From Petrolisthes cinctipes (Eukaryota; Arthropoda; Malacostraca; Decapoda; Porcellanidae), in contig JAWQEG010000065.1 of the NCBI GenBank assembly GCA_033782935.1, positions 397,001 through 461,000 of the forward strand: 64,000 bases of DNA, read 5' to 3'. Positions 26,448 through 38,994 of this stretch are shown here, in pieces. Below the pieces are notes generated by a model. The model was given only the letters and a program-made list of their open reading frames with translations, had not been told where the DNA came from and searched no databases. Within the stretch, counting starts at the first letter, position 1; each line of letters begins with the position of its first letter. Made by a program: the position numbers and the translations under genes.

Positions 26448-28098
26448 CATGTACAGATTGCTTCTGGGACCCCAAAATATTGAATTTTCGGGTGTTTTGA
26501 GCCTGAATTTGAGATATAAACGGGTACTGAAGATGCATGCACATATCGACTTTTGTGCACCTAAAAGATCGATTTTCAGTATGTTTTGAGCATGTATTTT
26601 GAAAATACTCTAACACGAAGTAGGCATGTACAGATCGCTTCTGGGACCCCTAAATATCGAATTTTCGGGTGTTTTGGGACTGAATTTGAGATATCGACTT
26701 TTTGGCACCTAAAAGATCGATTTTTAGCATGTTTTTAGCCTATATTTAGAAAATATTCTAGCACTGTGTAGGCATGTACAGATTGCTTCTGGGACCCAAA
26801 AATATTGAATTTTCGGGTGTTTTGAGCCTGAATTTGAAATATAAACGGGTACAGAAGATACATGCACATATTGACTTTTAGCATCAAAAATATCGATTTT
26901 CAGCATGTTTTGGGCCTGAATTTTGAAAATACTCTAACACGGAGTAGGCATGTACAGATACCTTCTGGGACCTCTAAATATCGAATTTTCGGGTGTTTTG
27001 GGACTGAATTTGAGATATCGATTTTTTGGCACCTAAAATGTCGATTTTTAGCATGTTTTTAGCCTATATTTTGAAAATATTCTAGCACTGTGTAGGCATG
27101 TACAGATTGCTTCTGGGACCCCAAAATATAGAATTTTCGGGTGTTTTGAGCCTGAATTTGAGATATAAACGGGTACCGAAGATACATGCACATATTGACT
27201 TTGGGCATCTAAAATATCGATTTTTAGCATGTTTTGGGTCTGTATTTTGAAAATACTCTAACACTGAGTAGGCATGTACAGATTGCTTCTGGGACCCCAA
27301 AATATTGAATTTTCGGGTGTTTTGAGCCTGAATTTGAGATATAAACGGGTACTGAAGATGCATGCACATATCGACTTTTGTGCACCTAAAAGATCGATTT
27401 TCAGTATGTTTTGAGCATGTATTTTGAAAATACTCTAACACGGAGTAGGCATGTACAGATCGCTTCTGGGACCCCTAAATATCGAATTTTCGGGTGTTTT
27501 GGGACTGAATTTGAGATATCGACTTTTTGGCACCTAAAAGATCGATTTTTAGCATGTTTTTAGCCTATATTTTGAAAATATTCTAGCACTGAGTAGGCAT
27601 GTACAGATTGCTTCTGGGACCTCAAAATATTGAATTTTTGGGTGTTTTGAGCCTGAATTTGAGATATAAACGGGTACAGAAGATGCATGCACATATCGAC
27701 TTTTGGGCACCTGAAAGATCGATTTTCAGTATGTTTTTGGCCTGTATTTTGAAAATACTCTAACTCGGAGTAGGCATGTACAGATACCTTCTGGGACCTC
27801 TAAATATCGAATTTTCGGGTGTTTTGGGACTGAATTTGAGATATCGATTTTTTGGCACCTAAAATGTCGATTTTTAGCATGTTTTTAGCCTATATTTTGA
27901 AAATATTCTAGCACTGTGTAGGCATGTACAGATTGCTTCTGGGACCCCAAAATATTGAATTTTCGGGTGTTTTGAGCCTGAATTTGAGATATAAACGGGT
28001 ACAGAAGATACATGCACATATTGACTTTGGGCATCTAAAATATCGATTTTCAGCATGTTTTGGGCCTGTATTTTGAAAATACTCTAACACTGAGTAGG

Positions 28099-29248
28099 CA
28101 TGAACAGATTGCTTCTGGGACCCCAAAATATTGAATTTTCGGGTGTTTTGAGAATGAATTTGAGATATAAACGGGTACTGAAGATGCATACACATATCGA
28201 CTTTTGTGCACCTAAAAGATCGATTTTCAGTATGTTTTGAGCATGTATTTTGAAAATACTCTAACACGAAGTAGGCATGTACAGATCGCTTCTGGGACCC
28301 CTAAATATCGAATTTTCGGGTGTTTTGGGACTGAATTTGAGATATTGACTTTTTGGCACTTAAAAGATCGATTTTTAGCATGTTTTTAGCCTATATTTTG
28401 AAAATATTCTAGCACTGAGTAGGCATGTACAGATTGCTTCTGGGACCCCAAAATATTGAATTTTTGGGTGTTTTGAGCCTGAATTTGAGATATAAACGGG
28501 TACAGAAGATACATGCACATATTGACTTTGGGCACCAAAAATATCGATTTTCAGCATGTTTTGGGCCTGAATTTTGAAAATACTCTAACACGGAGTAGGC
28601 ATGTACAGATCGCTTCTGGGACCCCAAAATATCGAATTTTCGGGAGTTTAGGGCCAGAATTTGAGATATAAACGGGTACAGAAGATGCATGCACATATCG
28701 ACTTTTGGGCACCTAAAAGATCGATTTTCAGTATGTTTTTGGCCTGTATTTTGAAAATACTCTAACACGGAGTAGGCATGTACAGATACCTTCTGGGACC
28801 TCTAAATATCGAATTTTCGGGTGTTTTGGGACTGAATTTGAGATATCGACTTTTTGGCACCTAAAAGATCGATTTTTAGCATGTTTTTAGCCTATATTTT
28901 GAAAATATTCTAGCACTGTGTAGGCATGTACAGATTGCTTCTGGGACCCCAAAATATTGAATTTTCGGGTGTTTTGTGCCTGAATTTGAGATATAAACGG
29001 GTACAGAAGATACATGCACATATTGACTTTGGGCATCTAAAATATCGATTTTCAGCATGTTTTGGGCCTGTATTTTGAAAATACTCTAACACTGAGTAGG
29101 CATGTACAGATTGCTTCTGGGACCCCTATATATCGAATTTTCGGGTGTTTTGGGACTGAATTTGAGATATCGACTTTTTGGCACCTAAAAGATCGATTTT
29201 TAGCATGTTTTTAGCCTATATTTTGAAAATATTCTAGCACTGAGTAGG
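28099..29248. repeat. Duplicated block, copy 2 (offset 2801 bp)
   Basis: Second copy of 25298-26447 with the same monomer order and private variants. After 29248 the copies diverge: A2 here, B1 at 26448. Confidence 0.75.
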
Positions 29249-29601
29249 CATGTACAGATTGCTTCTGGGACCCCAAAATATTGAATTTTCGGGTGTTTTG
29301 AGCCTGAATTTGAGATATAAACGGGTACAGAAGATACATGCACATATTGACTTTGGGCACCAAAAATATCGATTTTCAGCATGTTTTGGGCCTGAATTTT
29401 GAAAATACTCTAACACGAAGTAGGCATGTACAGATCGCTTCTGGGACCCCAAAATATCGAATTTTTGGGTGTTTAGGGCCAGAATTTGAGATATAAACGG
29501 GTACAGAAGATGCATGCACATATCGACTTTTGGGCACCTGAAATATCGATTTTCAGTATGTTTTTGGCCTGTATTTTGAAAATACTCTAACACTGAGTAG
29601 G
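29101..29601. repeat. Near-identical adjacent 501 bp unit, copy 1
   Basis: C1-A2-B2. Shares with 29602-30102 the unusual cagattgc start of C1, a cacgaagtagg A2 end, aatttttgggtg and cctgaaatatcg in B2. The only clear difference I see is at the B2 end (cactgagtagg here, cacggagtagg in copy 2). Confidence 0.85.
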
Positions 29602-30102
29602 CATGTACAGATTGCTTCTGGGACCCCTATATATCGAATTTTCGGGTGTTTTGGGACTGAATTTGAGATATCGACTTTTTGGCACCTAAAAGATCGATTT
29701 TTAGCATGTTTTTAGCCTATATTTTGAAAATATTCTAGCACTGAGTAGGCATGTACAGATTGCTTCTGGGACCCCAAAATATTGAATTTTCGGGTGTTTT
29801 GAGCCTGAATTTGAGATATAAACGGGTACAGAAGATACATGCACATATTGACTTTGGGCACCAAAAATATCGATTTTCAGCATGTTTTGGGCCTGAATTT
29901 TGAAAATACTCTAACACGAAGTAGGCATGTACAGATCGCTTCTGGGACCCCAAAATATCGAATTTTTGGGTGTTTAGGGCCAGAATTTGAGATATAAACG
30001 GGTACAGAAGATGCATGCACATATCGACTTTTGGGCACCTGAAATATCGATTTTCAGTATGTTTTTGGCCTGTATTTTGAAAATACTCTAACACGGAGTA
30101 GG
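29602..30102. repeat. Near-identical adjacent 501 bp unit, copy 2
   Basis: Immediate tandem neighbour of 29101-29601, the clearest recent one-unit duplication in the window. The haplotype recurs at 36705-37205. Confidence 0.85.
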
Positions 30103-30250
30103 CATGTACAGATACCTTCTGGGACCTCTAAATATCGAATTTTCGGGTGTTTTGGGACTGAATTTGAAATATCGATTTTTTGGCACCAAAAATGTCGATT
30201 TTTAGCATGTTTTTAGCCTATATTTTGAAAATATTCTAGCACTGTGTAGG

Positions 30251-30338
30251 CATGTACAGATTGCTTCTGGGACCCCAAAATATTGAATTTTCGGGTGTTT
30301 TGAGCCTGAATTTGAGATATAAACGGGTACAGAAGATA
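30251..30338 (+). repeat. First 88 bp half of the A monomer
   Basis: Starts catgtacagattgct and contains aaaatattgaatttt at offset 27. Aligned without gaps to the next 88 bp it matches at 56 of 88 positions by hand count. The best-conserved stretch is tgttttg(a/g)gcctg. This indicates that the monomer arose by tandem duplication of an 88 bp ancestor whose halves then diverged. Confidence 0.75.
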
Positions 30339-30426
30339 CATGCACATATTGACTTTGGGCATCTAAAATATCGATTTTCAGCATGTTTTGGGCCTGTATT
30401 TTGAAAATACTCTAACACTGAGTAGG
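30339..30426 (+). repeat. Second 88 bp half of the A monomer
   Basis: Starts catgcacatattgact, aligned with catgtacagattgct of the first half, and has aaaatatcgatttt at the matching offset. The last 20 bp of each half are the most diverged. Confidence 0.75.
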
Positions 30427-31065
30427 CATGTACAGATTGCTTCTGGGACCCCAAAATATTGAATTTTCGGGTGTTTTGAGCCTGAATTTGAGATATAAAC
30501 GGGTACAGAAGATGCATGCACATATCGACTTTTGTGCACCTAAAAGATCGATTTTCAGTATGTTTTGAGCATGTATTTTGAAAATACTCTAACACGAAGT
30601 AGGCATGTACAGATCGCTTCTGGGACCCCTAAATATCCAATTTTCGGGTGTTTTGGGACTGAATTTGAGATATCGACTTTTTGGCACCTAAAAGATCGAT
30701 TTTTAGCATGTTTTTAGCCTATATTTTGAAAAAATTCTAGCACTGTACAGATTGCTTCTGGGACCCCAAAATATTGAATTTTCGGGTGTTTTGAGCCTGA
30801 ATTTGAGATATAAACGGGTACAGAAGATACATGCACATATTGACTTTGGGCATCTAAAATATCGATTTTCAGCATGTTTTGGGCCTTTATTTTGAAAATA
30901 CTCTAACACGGAGTAGGCATGTACAGATACCTTCTGGGACCTTTAAATATCGAATTTTCGGGTGTTTTGGGACTGAATATGAGATATCGATTTTTTGGCA
31001 CCTAATATGTCGATTTTTAGCATGTTTTTAGCCTATATTTTGAAAATATTCTAGCACTGTGTAGG

Positions 31066-31881
31066 CATGTACAGATTGCTTCTGGGACCCCAAAATATTG
31101 AATTTTCGGGTGTTTTGAGCCTGAATTTGAGATATAAACGGGTACAGAAGATACATGCACATATTGACTTTGGGCATCTAAAATATCGATTTTCAGCATG
31201 TTTTGGGTCTGTATTTTGAAAATACTCTAACACTAAGTAGGCATGTACAGATTGCTTCTGGGACCCCAAAATATCGAATTTTCGGGTGTTTTGAGCCTGA
31301 ATTTGAGATATAAACGGGTACTGAAGATGCATGCACATATCGACTTTTGTGCACCTAAAAGATCGATTTTCAGTATGTTTTGAGCATGTATTTTTAAAAT
31401 ACTCTAACACGGAGTAGGCATGTACAGATACCTTCTGGGACCTCTAAATATCGAATTTTCGGGTGTTTTGGGGCTTAAATTGAGATATCGATTTTTTGGC
31501 ACCTAAAATGTCGATTTTTAGCATGTTTTTAGCCTATATTTTGAAAATATTCTAGCACTGTGTAGACATGTACAGATTGCTTCTGGGACCCCAAAATATT
31601 GAATTTTCGGGTGTTTTGAGGCTGAATTTGAGATATAAACGGGTACTGAAGATGCATGCACATATCGACTTTTGTGCACCTAAAAGATCGATTTTCAGTA
31701 TGTTTTGAGCATGTATTTTGAAAATACTCTAACACGGACTAGGCATGTACAGATCGCTTCTGGGACCCCTAAATATCGAATTTTCGGGTGTTTTGGGACT
31801 GAATTTGAGATATCGACTTTTGTGCACCTAAAAGATCGATTTTTAGCATGTTTTTAACCTATATTTTGAAAATATTCTAGC
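31066..31881. repeat. Duplicated block A1-B1-C2-B1-C1 (offset 4135 bp)
   Basis: Matches 35201-36026 in order and in rare variants: tatttttaaaatac in B1, ttggggcttaaattgag in C2, gtagacatgtacag, ttttgaggctg, cacggactaggc, and C1 with cgacttttgtgcacc and tttttaacctat. This copy ends in the 10 bp deletion; the other does not. Confidence 0.78.
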
Positions 31882-33883
31882 ACTGTACAGATTGCTTCTG
31901 GGACCCCAAAATATTGAATTTTCGGGTGTGTTGAGCCTGAATTTGAGATATAAACGGGTACAGAAGATACATGCACATATTGACTTTGGGCACCAAAAAT
32001 ATAGATTTTCAGCATGTTTTGGGCCTGAATTTTGAAAATACTCTAACACGGAGTAGGCATGTACAGATTGCTTCTGGCACCCCAAAATATTGAATTTTCG
32101 GGTGTTTTGAGCCTGAATTTGAGATATAAACGGGTACTGAAGATGCATGCACATATCGACTTTTGTGCACCTAAAAGATCGATTTTTAGTATGTTTTGAG
32201 CATGTATTTTGAAAATACTCTAACACGGAGTAGGCATGTACAGATCGCTTCTGGGACCCCTAAATATCGAATTTTCGGGTGTTTTGGGACTGAATTTGAG
32301 ATATCGACTTTTTGGCACCTAAAAGATCGATTTTTAGCATGTTTTTAGATTATATTTTGAAAATATTCTAGCACTGAGTAGGCATGTACAGATTGCTTCT
32401 GGGACCCCAAAATATTGAATTTTCGGGTGTTTTGAGCCTGAATTTGAGTTATAAACGGGTGCAGAAGATACATGCACATATCGACTTTTGGGCACCTAAA
32501 AGATCGATTTTCAGTATGTTTTTGGCCTGTATTTTGAAAATACTCTAACACGGAGTAAGCATGTACAGATACCTTCTCGGACCTCTAAATATCGAATTTT
32601 CGGGTGTTTTGGGACTGAATTTGTGATCGATTTTTTGGCACCTAAAATGTCGATTTTTAGCAAGTTTTTCGCCTATATTTTGAAAATATTCTAGCACTGT
32701 GTAGGCATGTACAGATTGCTTCTGGGACCCGAAAATATTGAATTTTCGGGTGTTTTGAGCCTGAATTTGAGATATAAACGGGTACAGAAGATACATGCAC
32801 ATATTGACTTTGGGCACCCAAAATATCGATTTTCAGCATGTTTTGGGCCTGAATTTTGAAAATACTCTAACACGGAGTAGGCATGTACAGATCGCTTCTG
32901 GGACCCCAAAATATCGAATTTTCGGGTGTTTAGGGCCAGAATTTGAGATATAAACGGGTACAGAAGATGCATGCACATATCGACTTTTGGGCACCTAAAA
33001 GATCGATTTTCAGTATGTTTTTGGCCTGTATTTTGAAAATACTCTAACACGGAGTAAGCATGTACAGATACCTTCTGGGACCTCTAAATATCGAATTTTC
33101 GGGTGTTTTGGGACTGAATTTGAGATATCGATTTTTTGGCACCTAAAAGATCTATTTTTAGCATGTTTTTAGCCTATATTTTGAAAATATTCTAGCACTG
33201 AGTAGGCATGTACAGATTGCTTCTGGGACCCCAAAATATTGAATTTTCGGGTGTTTTGAGCCTGAATTTGAGATATAAACGGGTACAGAAGATACATGCA
33301 CATATTGACTTTGGGCACCAAAAATATCGATTTTCAGCATGTTTTGGGCCTGAATTTTGAAAATACTCTAACACGGAGTAGGCATGTACAGATCGCTTCT
33401 GGGACCTCAAAATATCGAATTTTCGGGTGTTTAGGGCCAGAATTTGAGATATAAACGGGTACAGAAGATGCATGCACATATCGAATTTTGGGCACCTAAA
33501 AGATCGATTTTCAGTATGTTTTTGGCCTGTATTTTGAAAATACTCTAACACGGAGTAAGCATGTACAGATACCTTCTGGGACCTCTAAATATCGAATTTT
33601 CGGGTGTTTTGGGACTGAATTTGAGATATCGATTTTTTGGCACCTAAAATGTCGATTTTTAGCATGTTTTTAGCCTATATTTTGAAAATATTCTAGCACT
33701 GTGTAGGCATGTACAGATTGCTTCTGGGACCCCAAAATATAGAATTTTCGGGTGTTTTGAGCCTGAATTTGAGATATAAACGGGTACAGAAGATACATGC
33801 ACATATTGACTTTGGGCATCTAAAATATCGATTTTCAGCATGTTTTGGGTCTGTATTTTGAAAATACTCTAACACTGAGTAGG

Positions 33884-35607
33884 CATGTACAGATTGCTCC
33901 TGGGACCCCAAAATATTGAATTTTCGGGTGTTTTGAGCCTGAATTTGAGATATAAAAGGGTACTGAAGATGCATGCACATATCGACCTTTGGGCACCTAA
34001 AAGATCGATTTTCAGTATGTTTTGAGCATGTATTTTGAAAATACTCTAACACGGAGTAGGCATGTACAGATCGCTTCTGGAACCCCTAAATATCGAATTT
34101 TCAGGTGTTTTGGGACTGAATTTGAGATATCGACTTTTTGGCACCTAAAAGATCGATTTTTAGCATGTTTTTAGCCTATATTTTGAAAATATTCTAGCAC
34201 TGTACAGATTGCTTCTGGGACCCCAAAATATTGAATTTTCGGGTGTTTTGAGCCTGGATTTGAGATATAAACGGGTACAGAAGATACATGCACATATTGA
34301 CTTTGGGCATCTAAAATATCGATTTTCAGCATGTTTTGGGTCTGTATTTTGAAAATACTCTAACACTGAGTAGGCATGTACAGATTGCTTCTGGGACCCC
34401 AAAATATTGAATTTTCGGTTGTTTTGAGCCTGAATTTGAGATATAAACGGGTACTGAAGATGCATGCACATATCGACTTTTGTGCACCTAAAAGATCGAT
34501 TTTCAGTATGTTTTGAGCATGTATTTTGAAAATACTCTAACACGGAGTAGGCATGTACAGATCGCTTCTGGGCCCCCTAAATATCGAATTTTCGGGTGTT
34601 TTGGGACTGAATTTGAGATATCGACTTTTTGGCACCTAAAAGATCGATTTTTAGCATGTTTTTAGCCTATATTTTGAAAATATTCTAGCACTGAGTAGGC
34701 ATGTACAGATTGCTTCTGGGACCCCAAAATATTGAATTTTCGGGTGTTTTGAGACTGAATTTGAGATATAAACGGGTACAGAAGATACATGCACATATTG
34801 ACTTTGGGCACCAAAAATATCGATTTTCAGCATGTTTTAGGCCTGAATTTTGAAAATACTCTAACACGGAGTAGGCATGTACAGATCGCTTCTGGGACCC
34901 CAAAATATCGAATTTTCGGGTGTTTAGGGCCAGAATTTGAGATATAAACGGGTACAGAAGATGCATGCACATATCGACTTTTGGGCACCTAAAAGATCGA
35001 TTTTCAGTATGTTTTTGGCCTGTATTTTGAAAATACTCTAACACGGCGTAAGCATGTACAGATACCTTCTGGGACCTCTAAATATCGAATTTTCGGGTGT
35101 TTTGGGACTGAATTTGAGATATCGATTTTTTGGCACCTAAAATGTCGATTTTTAGCATGTTTTTCGCCTATATTTTGAAAATATTCTAGCACTGTGTAGG
35201 CATGTACAGATTGCTTCTGGGACCCGAAAATATTGAATTTTCGGGTGTTTTGAGCCTGAATTTGAGATATAAACGGGTACAGAAGATACATGCACATATT
35301 GACTTTGGGCATCTAAAATATCGATTTTCAGCATGTTTTGGGTCTGTATTTTGAAAATACTCTAACACTGAGTAGGCATGTACAGATTGCTTCTGGGACC
35401 CCAAAATATCGAATTTTCGGGTGTTTTGAGCCTGAATTTGAGATATAAACGGGTACTGAAGATGCATGCACATATCGACTTTTGTGCACCTAAAAGATCG
35501 ATTTTCAGTATGTTTTGAGCATGTATTTTTAAAATACTCTAACACGGAGTAGGCATGTACAGATACCTTCTGGGACCTCTAAATATCGAATTTTCGGGTG
35601 TTTTGGG
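33884..35607. repeat. Long duplicated block, copy 1 (offset 28,393 bp)
   Basis: Monomer starts 33884, 34061, 34199, 34375, 34552, 34700, 34876, 35053, 35201, 35377 and 35554 all reappear 28,393 bp later. Shared rare variants: ataaaagggtactg, tggaacccctaaat, tttcaggtg, cctggatttgag, gggccccctaaat, cacggcgtaagc, tttttcgcc. Part of it (33207-34699) also matches 39796-41288 at offset 6589. Confidence 0.82.
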
Positions 35608-36026
35608 GCTTAAATTGAGATATCGATTTTTTGGCACCTAAAATGTCGATTTTTAGCATGTTTTTAGCCTATATTTTGAAAATATTCTAGCACTGTGTAG
35701 ACATGTACAGATTGCTTCTGGGACCCCAAAATATTGAATTTTCGGGTGTTTTGAGGCTGAATTTGAGATATAAACGGGTACTGAAGATGCATGCACATAT
35801 CGACTTTTGTGCACCTAAAAGATCGATTTTCAGTATGTTTTGAGCATGTATTTTGAAAATACTCTAACACGGACTAGGCATGTACAGATCGCTTCTGGGA
35901 CCCCTAAATATCGAATTTTCGGGTGTTTTGGGACTGAATTTGAGATATCGACTTTTGTGCACCTAAAAGATCGATTTTTAGCATGTTTTTAACCTATATT
36001 TTGAAAATATTCTAGCACTGAGTAGG
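35201..36026. repeat. Duplicated block A1-B1-C2-B1-C1, second copy
   Basis: Second copy of 31066-31881. Here the C1-A2 junction is intact, so the two copies are joined to different right-hand neighbours. Confidence 0.75.
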
Positions 36027-36704
36027 CATGTACAGATTGCTTCTGGGACCCCAAAATATTGAATTTTCGTGTGTTTTGAGCCTGAATTTGAGATATAAAC
36101 GGGTGCAGAAGATACATGCACATATTGACTTTGGGCACCAAAAATATCGATTTTCAGCATGTTTTGGGCCTGAATTTTGAAAATACTCTAACACGGAGTA
36201 GGCATGTACAGATCGCTTCTGGGACCCCAAAATATCGAATTTTCGGGAGTTTAGGGCCAGAATTTGAGATATAAACGGGTACAGAAGATGCATGCACATA
36301 TCGACTTTTGGGCACCTAAAAGATCGATTTTCAGTATGTTTTTGGCCTGTATTTTGAAAATACTCTAACACGGAGTAGGCATGTACAGATACCTTCTGGG
36401 ACCTCTAAATATCGAATTTTCGGGTGTTTTGGGACTGAATATGAGATATCGACTTTTTGGCACCTAAAAGATCGATTTTTAGCATGTTTTAAAGCCTATA
36501 TTTTGAAAATATTCTAGCACTGTGTAGGCATGTACAGATTGCTTCTGGGACCCAAAAATATTGAATTTTCGGGTGTTTTGAGCCTGAATTTGAAATATAA
36601 ACGGGTACAGAAGATACATGCACATATTGACTTTGGGCATCTAAAATATCGATTTTCAGCATGTTTTGTGCCTGTATTTTGAAAATACTCTAACACTGAG
36701 TAGG

Positions 36705-37529
36705 CATGTACAGATTGCTTCTGGGACCCCTATATATCGAATTTTCGGGTGTTTTGGGACTGAATTTGAGATATCGACTTTTTGGCACCTAAAAGATCTA
36801 TTTTTAGCATGTTTTTAGCCTATATTTTGAAAATATTCTAGCACTGAGTAGGCATGTACAGATTGCTTCTGGGACCCCAAAATATTGAATTTTCGGGTGT
36901 TTTGAGCCTGAATTTGAGATATAAACGTTTACAGAAGATACATGCACATATTGACTTTGGGCACCAAAAATATCGATTTTCAGCATGTTTTGGGCCTGAA
37001 TTTTGAAAATACTCTAACACGAAGTAGGCATATACAGATCGCTTCTGGGACCCCAAAATATCGAATTTTTGGGTGTTTAGGGCCAGAATTTGAGATATAA
37101 ACGGGTACAGAAGATGCATGCACATATCGACTTTTGGGCACCTGAAATATCGATTTTCAGTATGTTTTTGGCCTGTATTTTGAAAATACTCTAACACGGA
37201 GTAGGCATGTACAGATACCTTCTGGGACCTCTAAATATCGAATTTTCGGGTGTTTTGGGACTGAATTTGAGATATCGATTTTTTGGCACCAAAAATGTCG
37301 ATTTTTAGCATGTTTTTAGCCTATATTTTGAAAATATTCTAGCACTGTGTAGGCATGTACAGATTGCTTCTGGGACCCCAAAATATTGAATTTTCGGGTG
37401 TTTTGAGCCTGAATTTGAGATATAAACGGGTACAGAAGATACATGCACATATTGACTTTGGGCATCTAAAATATCGATTTTCAGCATGTTTTGGGCCTGT
37501 ATTTTGAAAATACTCTAACACTGAGTAGG
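36705..37529. repeat. Copy of 29602-30426 (offset 7103 bp)
   Basis: C1-A2-B2-C2-A1 with the cacgaagtagg and cctgaaatatcg variants of 29602-30426. One private change here is aaacgtttacag in A2. Confidence 0.75.
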
Positions 37530-38354
37530 CATGTACAGATTGCTTCTGGGACCCCAAAATATTGAATTTTCGGGTGTTTTGAGCCTGAATTTGAGATATA
37601 AACGGGTACTGAAGATGCATGCACATATCGACTTTTGTGCACCTAAAAGATCGATTTTCAGTATGTTTTGAGCATGTATTTTGAAAATACTCTAACACGA
37701 AGTAGGCATGTACAGATCGCTTCTGGGACCCCTAAATATCGAATTTTCGGGTGTTTTGGGACTGAATTTGAGATATCGACTTTTTGGCACCTAAAAGATC
37801 GATTTTTAGCATGTTTTTAGCCTATATTTAGAAAATATTCTAGCACTGTGTAGGCATGTACAGATTGCTTCTGGGACCCAAAAATATTGAATTTTCGGGT
37901 GTTTTGAGCCTGAATTTGAAATATAAACGGGTACAGAAGATACATGCACATATTGACTTTTAGCATCAAAAATATCGATTTTCAGCATGTTTTGGGCCTG
38001 AATTTTGAAAATACTCTAACACGGAGTAGGCATGTACAGATACCTTCTGGGACCTCTAAATATCGAATTTTCGGGTGTTTTGGGACTGAATTTGAGATAT
38101 CGATTTTTTGGCACCTAAAATGTCGATTTTTAGCATGTTTTTAGCCTATATTTTGAAAATATTCTAGCACTGTGTAGGCATGTACAGATTGCTTCTGGGA
38201 CCCCAAAATATAGAATTTTCGGGTGTTTTGAGCCTGAATTTGAGATATAAACGGGTACCGAAGATACATGCACATATTGACTTTGGGCATCTAAAATATC
38301 GATTTTTAGCATGTTTTGGGTCTGTATTTTGAAAATACTCTAACACTGAGTAGG
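37530..38354. repeat. Copy of 26448-27272 (offset 11,082 bp)
   Basis: B1-C1-A-C2-A1 with the distinctive A monomer reading gacttttagcatcaaaaat and tttgaaatataaac, found also at 26773-26948. Together with 36705-37529 it joins two segments that lie in the opposite order further left. Confidence 0.75.
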
Positions 38355-38994
38355 CATGTACAGATTCCTTCTGGGACCCCAAAATATAGAATTTTCGGGT
38401 GTTTAGGGCCAGAATTTGAGATATAAACGGGTACAGAAGATGCATGCACATATCGACTTTTGGGCACCTAAAAGATCGATTTTCAGTATGTTTTTGGCCT
38501 GTACTTTGAAAATACTCTAACACGGAGTAAGCATGTACAGATACCTTCTGGGACCTCTAAATATCGAATTTTCGGGTGTTTTGGGACTGAATTTGAGATA
38601 TCGATTTTTTGGCACCTAAAATGTCGATTTTTAGCATGTTTTTAGCCTATATTTTGAAAATATTCTAGCACTGTGTAGGCATGTACAGATTGCTTCTGGG
38701 ACCCCAAAATATTGAATTTTCGGGTGTTTTGAGCCTGAATTTGAGATATAAACGGGTACTGAAGATGCATGCACATATCGACTTTTGTGCACCTAAAAGA
38801 TCGATTTTCAGTATGTTTTGAGCATGTATTTTGAAAATACTCTAACACGGAGTAGGCATGTACAGATCGCTTCAGGGACCCCTAAATATCGAATTTTCGG
38901 GTGTTTTGGGACTGAATTTGAGATATCGACTTTTTGGCACCTAAAAGATCGATTTTTAGCATGTTTTTAGCCTATATTTTGAAAATATTCTAGC

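Larger units (their letters stand above)
30251..30426 (+). repeat. Representative A1 monomer (176 bp)
   Basis: Diagnostic features: cagattgcttctggg near the start, aaaatattgaattttcggg, the middle segment aaacgggtacagaagataca, then tgactttgggcatctaaaat, gggcctgtattttg and a cactgagtagg end. It is 1 bp shorter than B because gactttggg replaces gacttttggg. A1 normally follows C2 and precedes B1. This copy was used for the half-monomer comparison. Confidence 0.9.
9639..30603. repeat. Array domain 2: 501 bp HOR without the 10 bp deletion
   Basis: Units mostly keep the 501 bp period, with 324/325 bp two-monomer units interspersed (C2-B1 at 19341, 21819; A1-C1 at 26124, 28925). C1 monomers here often carry cccctatatatcg instead of cccctaaatatcg (starts 10140, 12146, 15156, 16158, 18840, 19666, 21318, 22144, 23972, 24473, 26300, 29101, 29602). 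I found no gcactgtacag junction between about 4.2 kb and 30.7 kb. The domain edges are approximate and reflect allele distribution, not a sharp sequence break. Confidence 0.75.
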
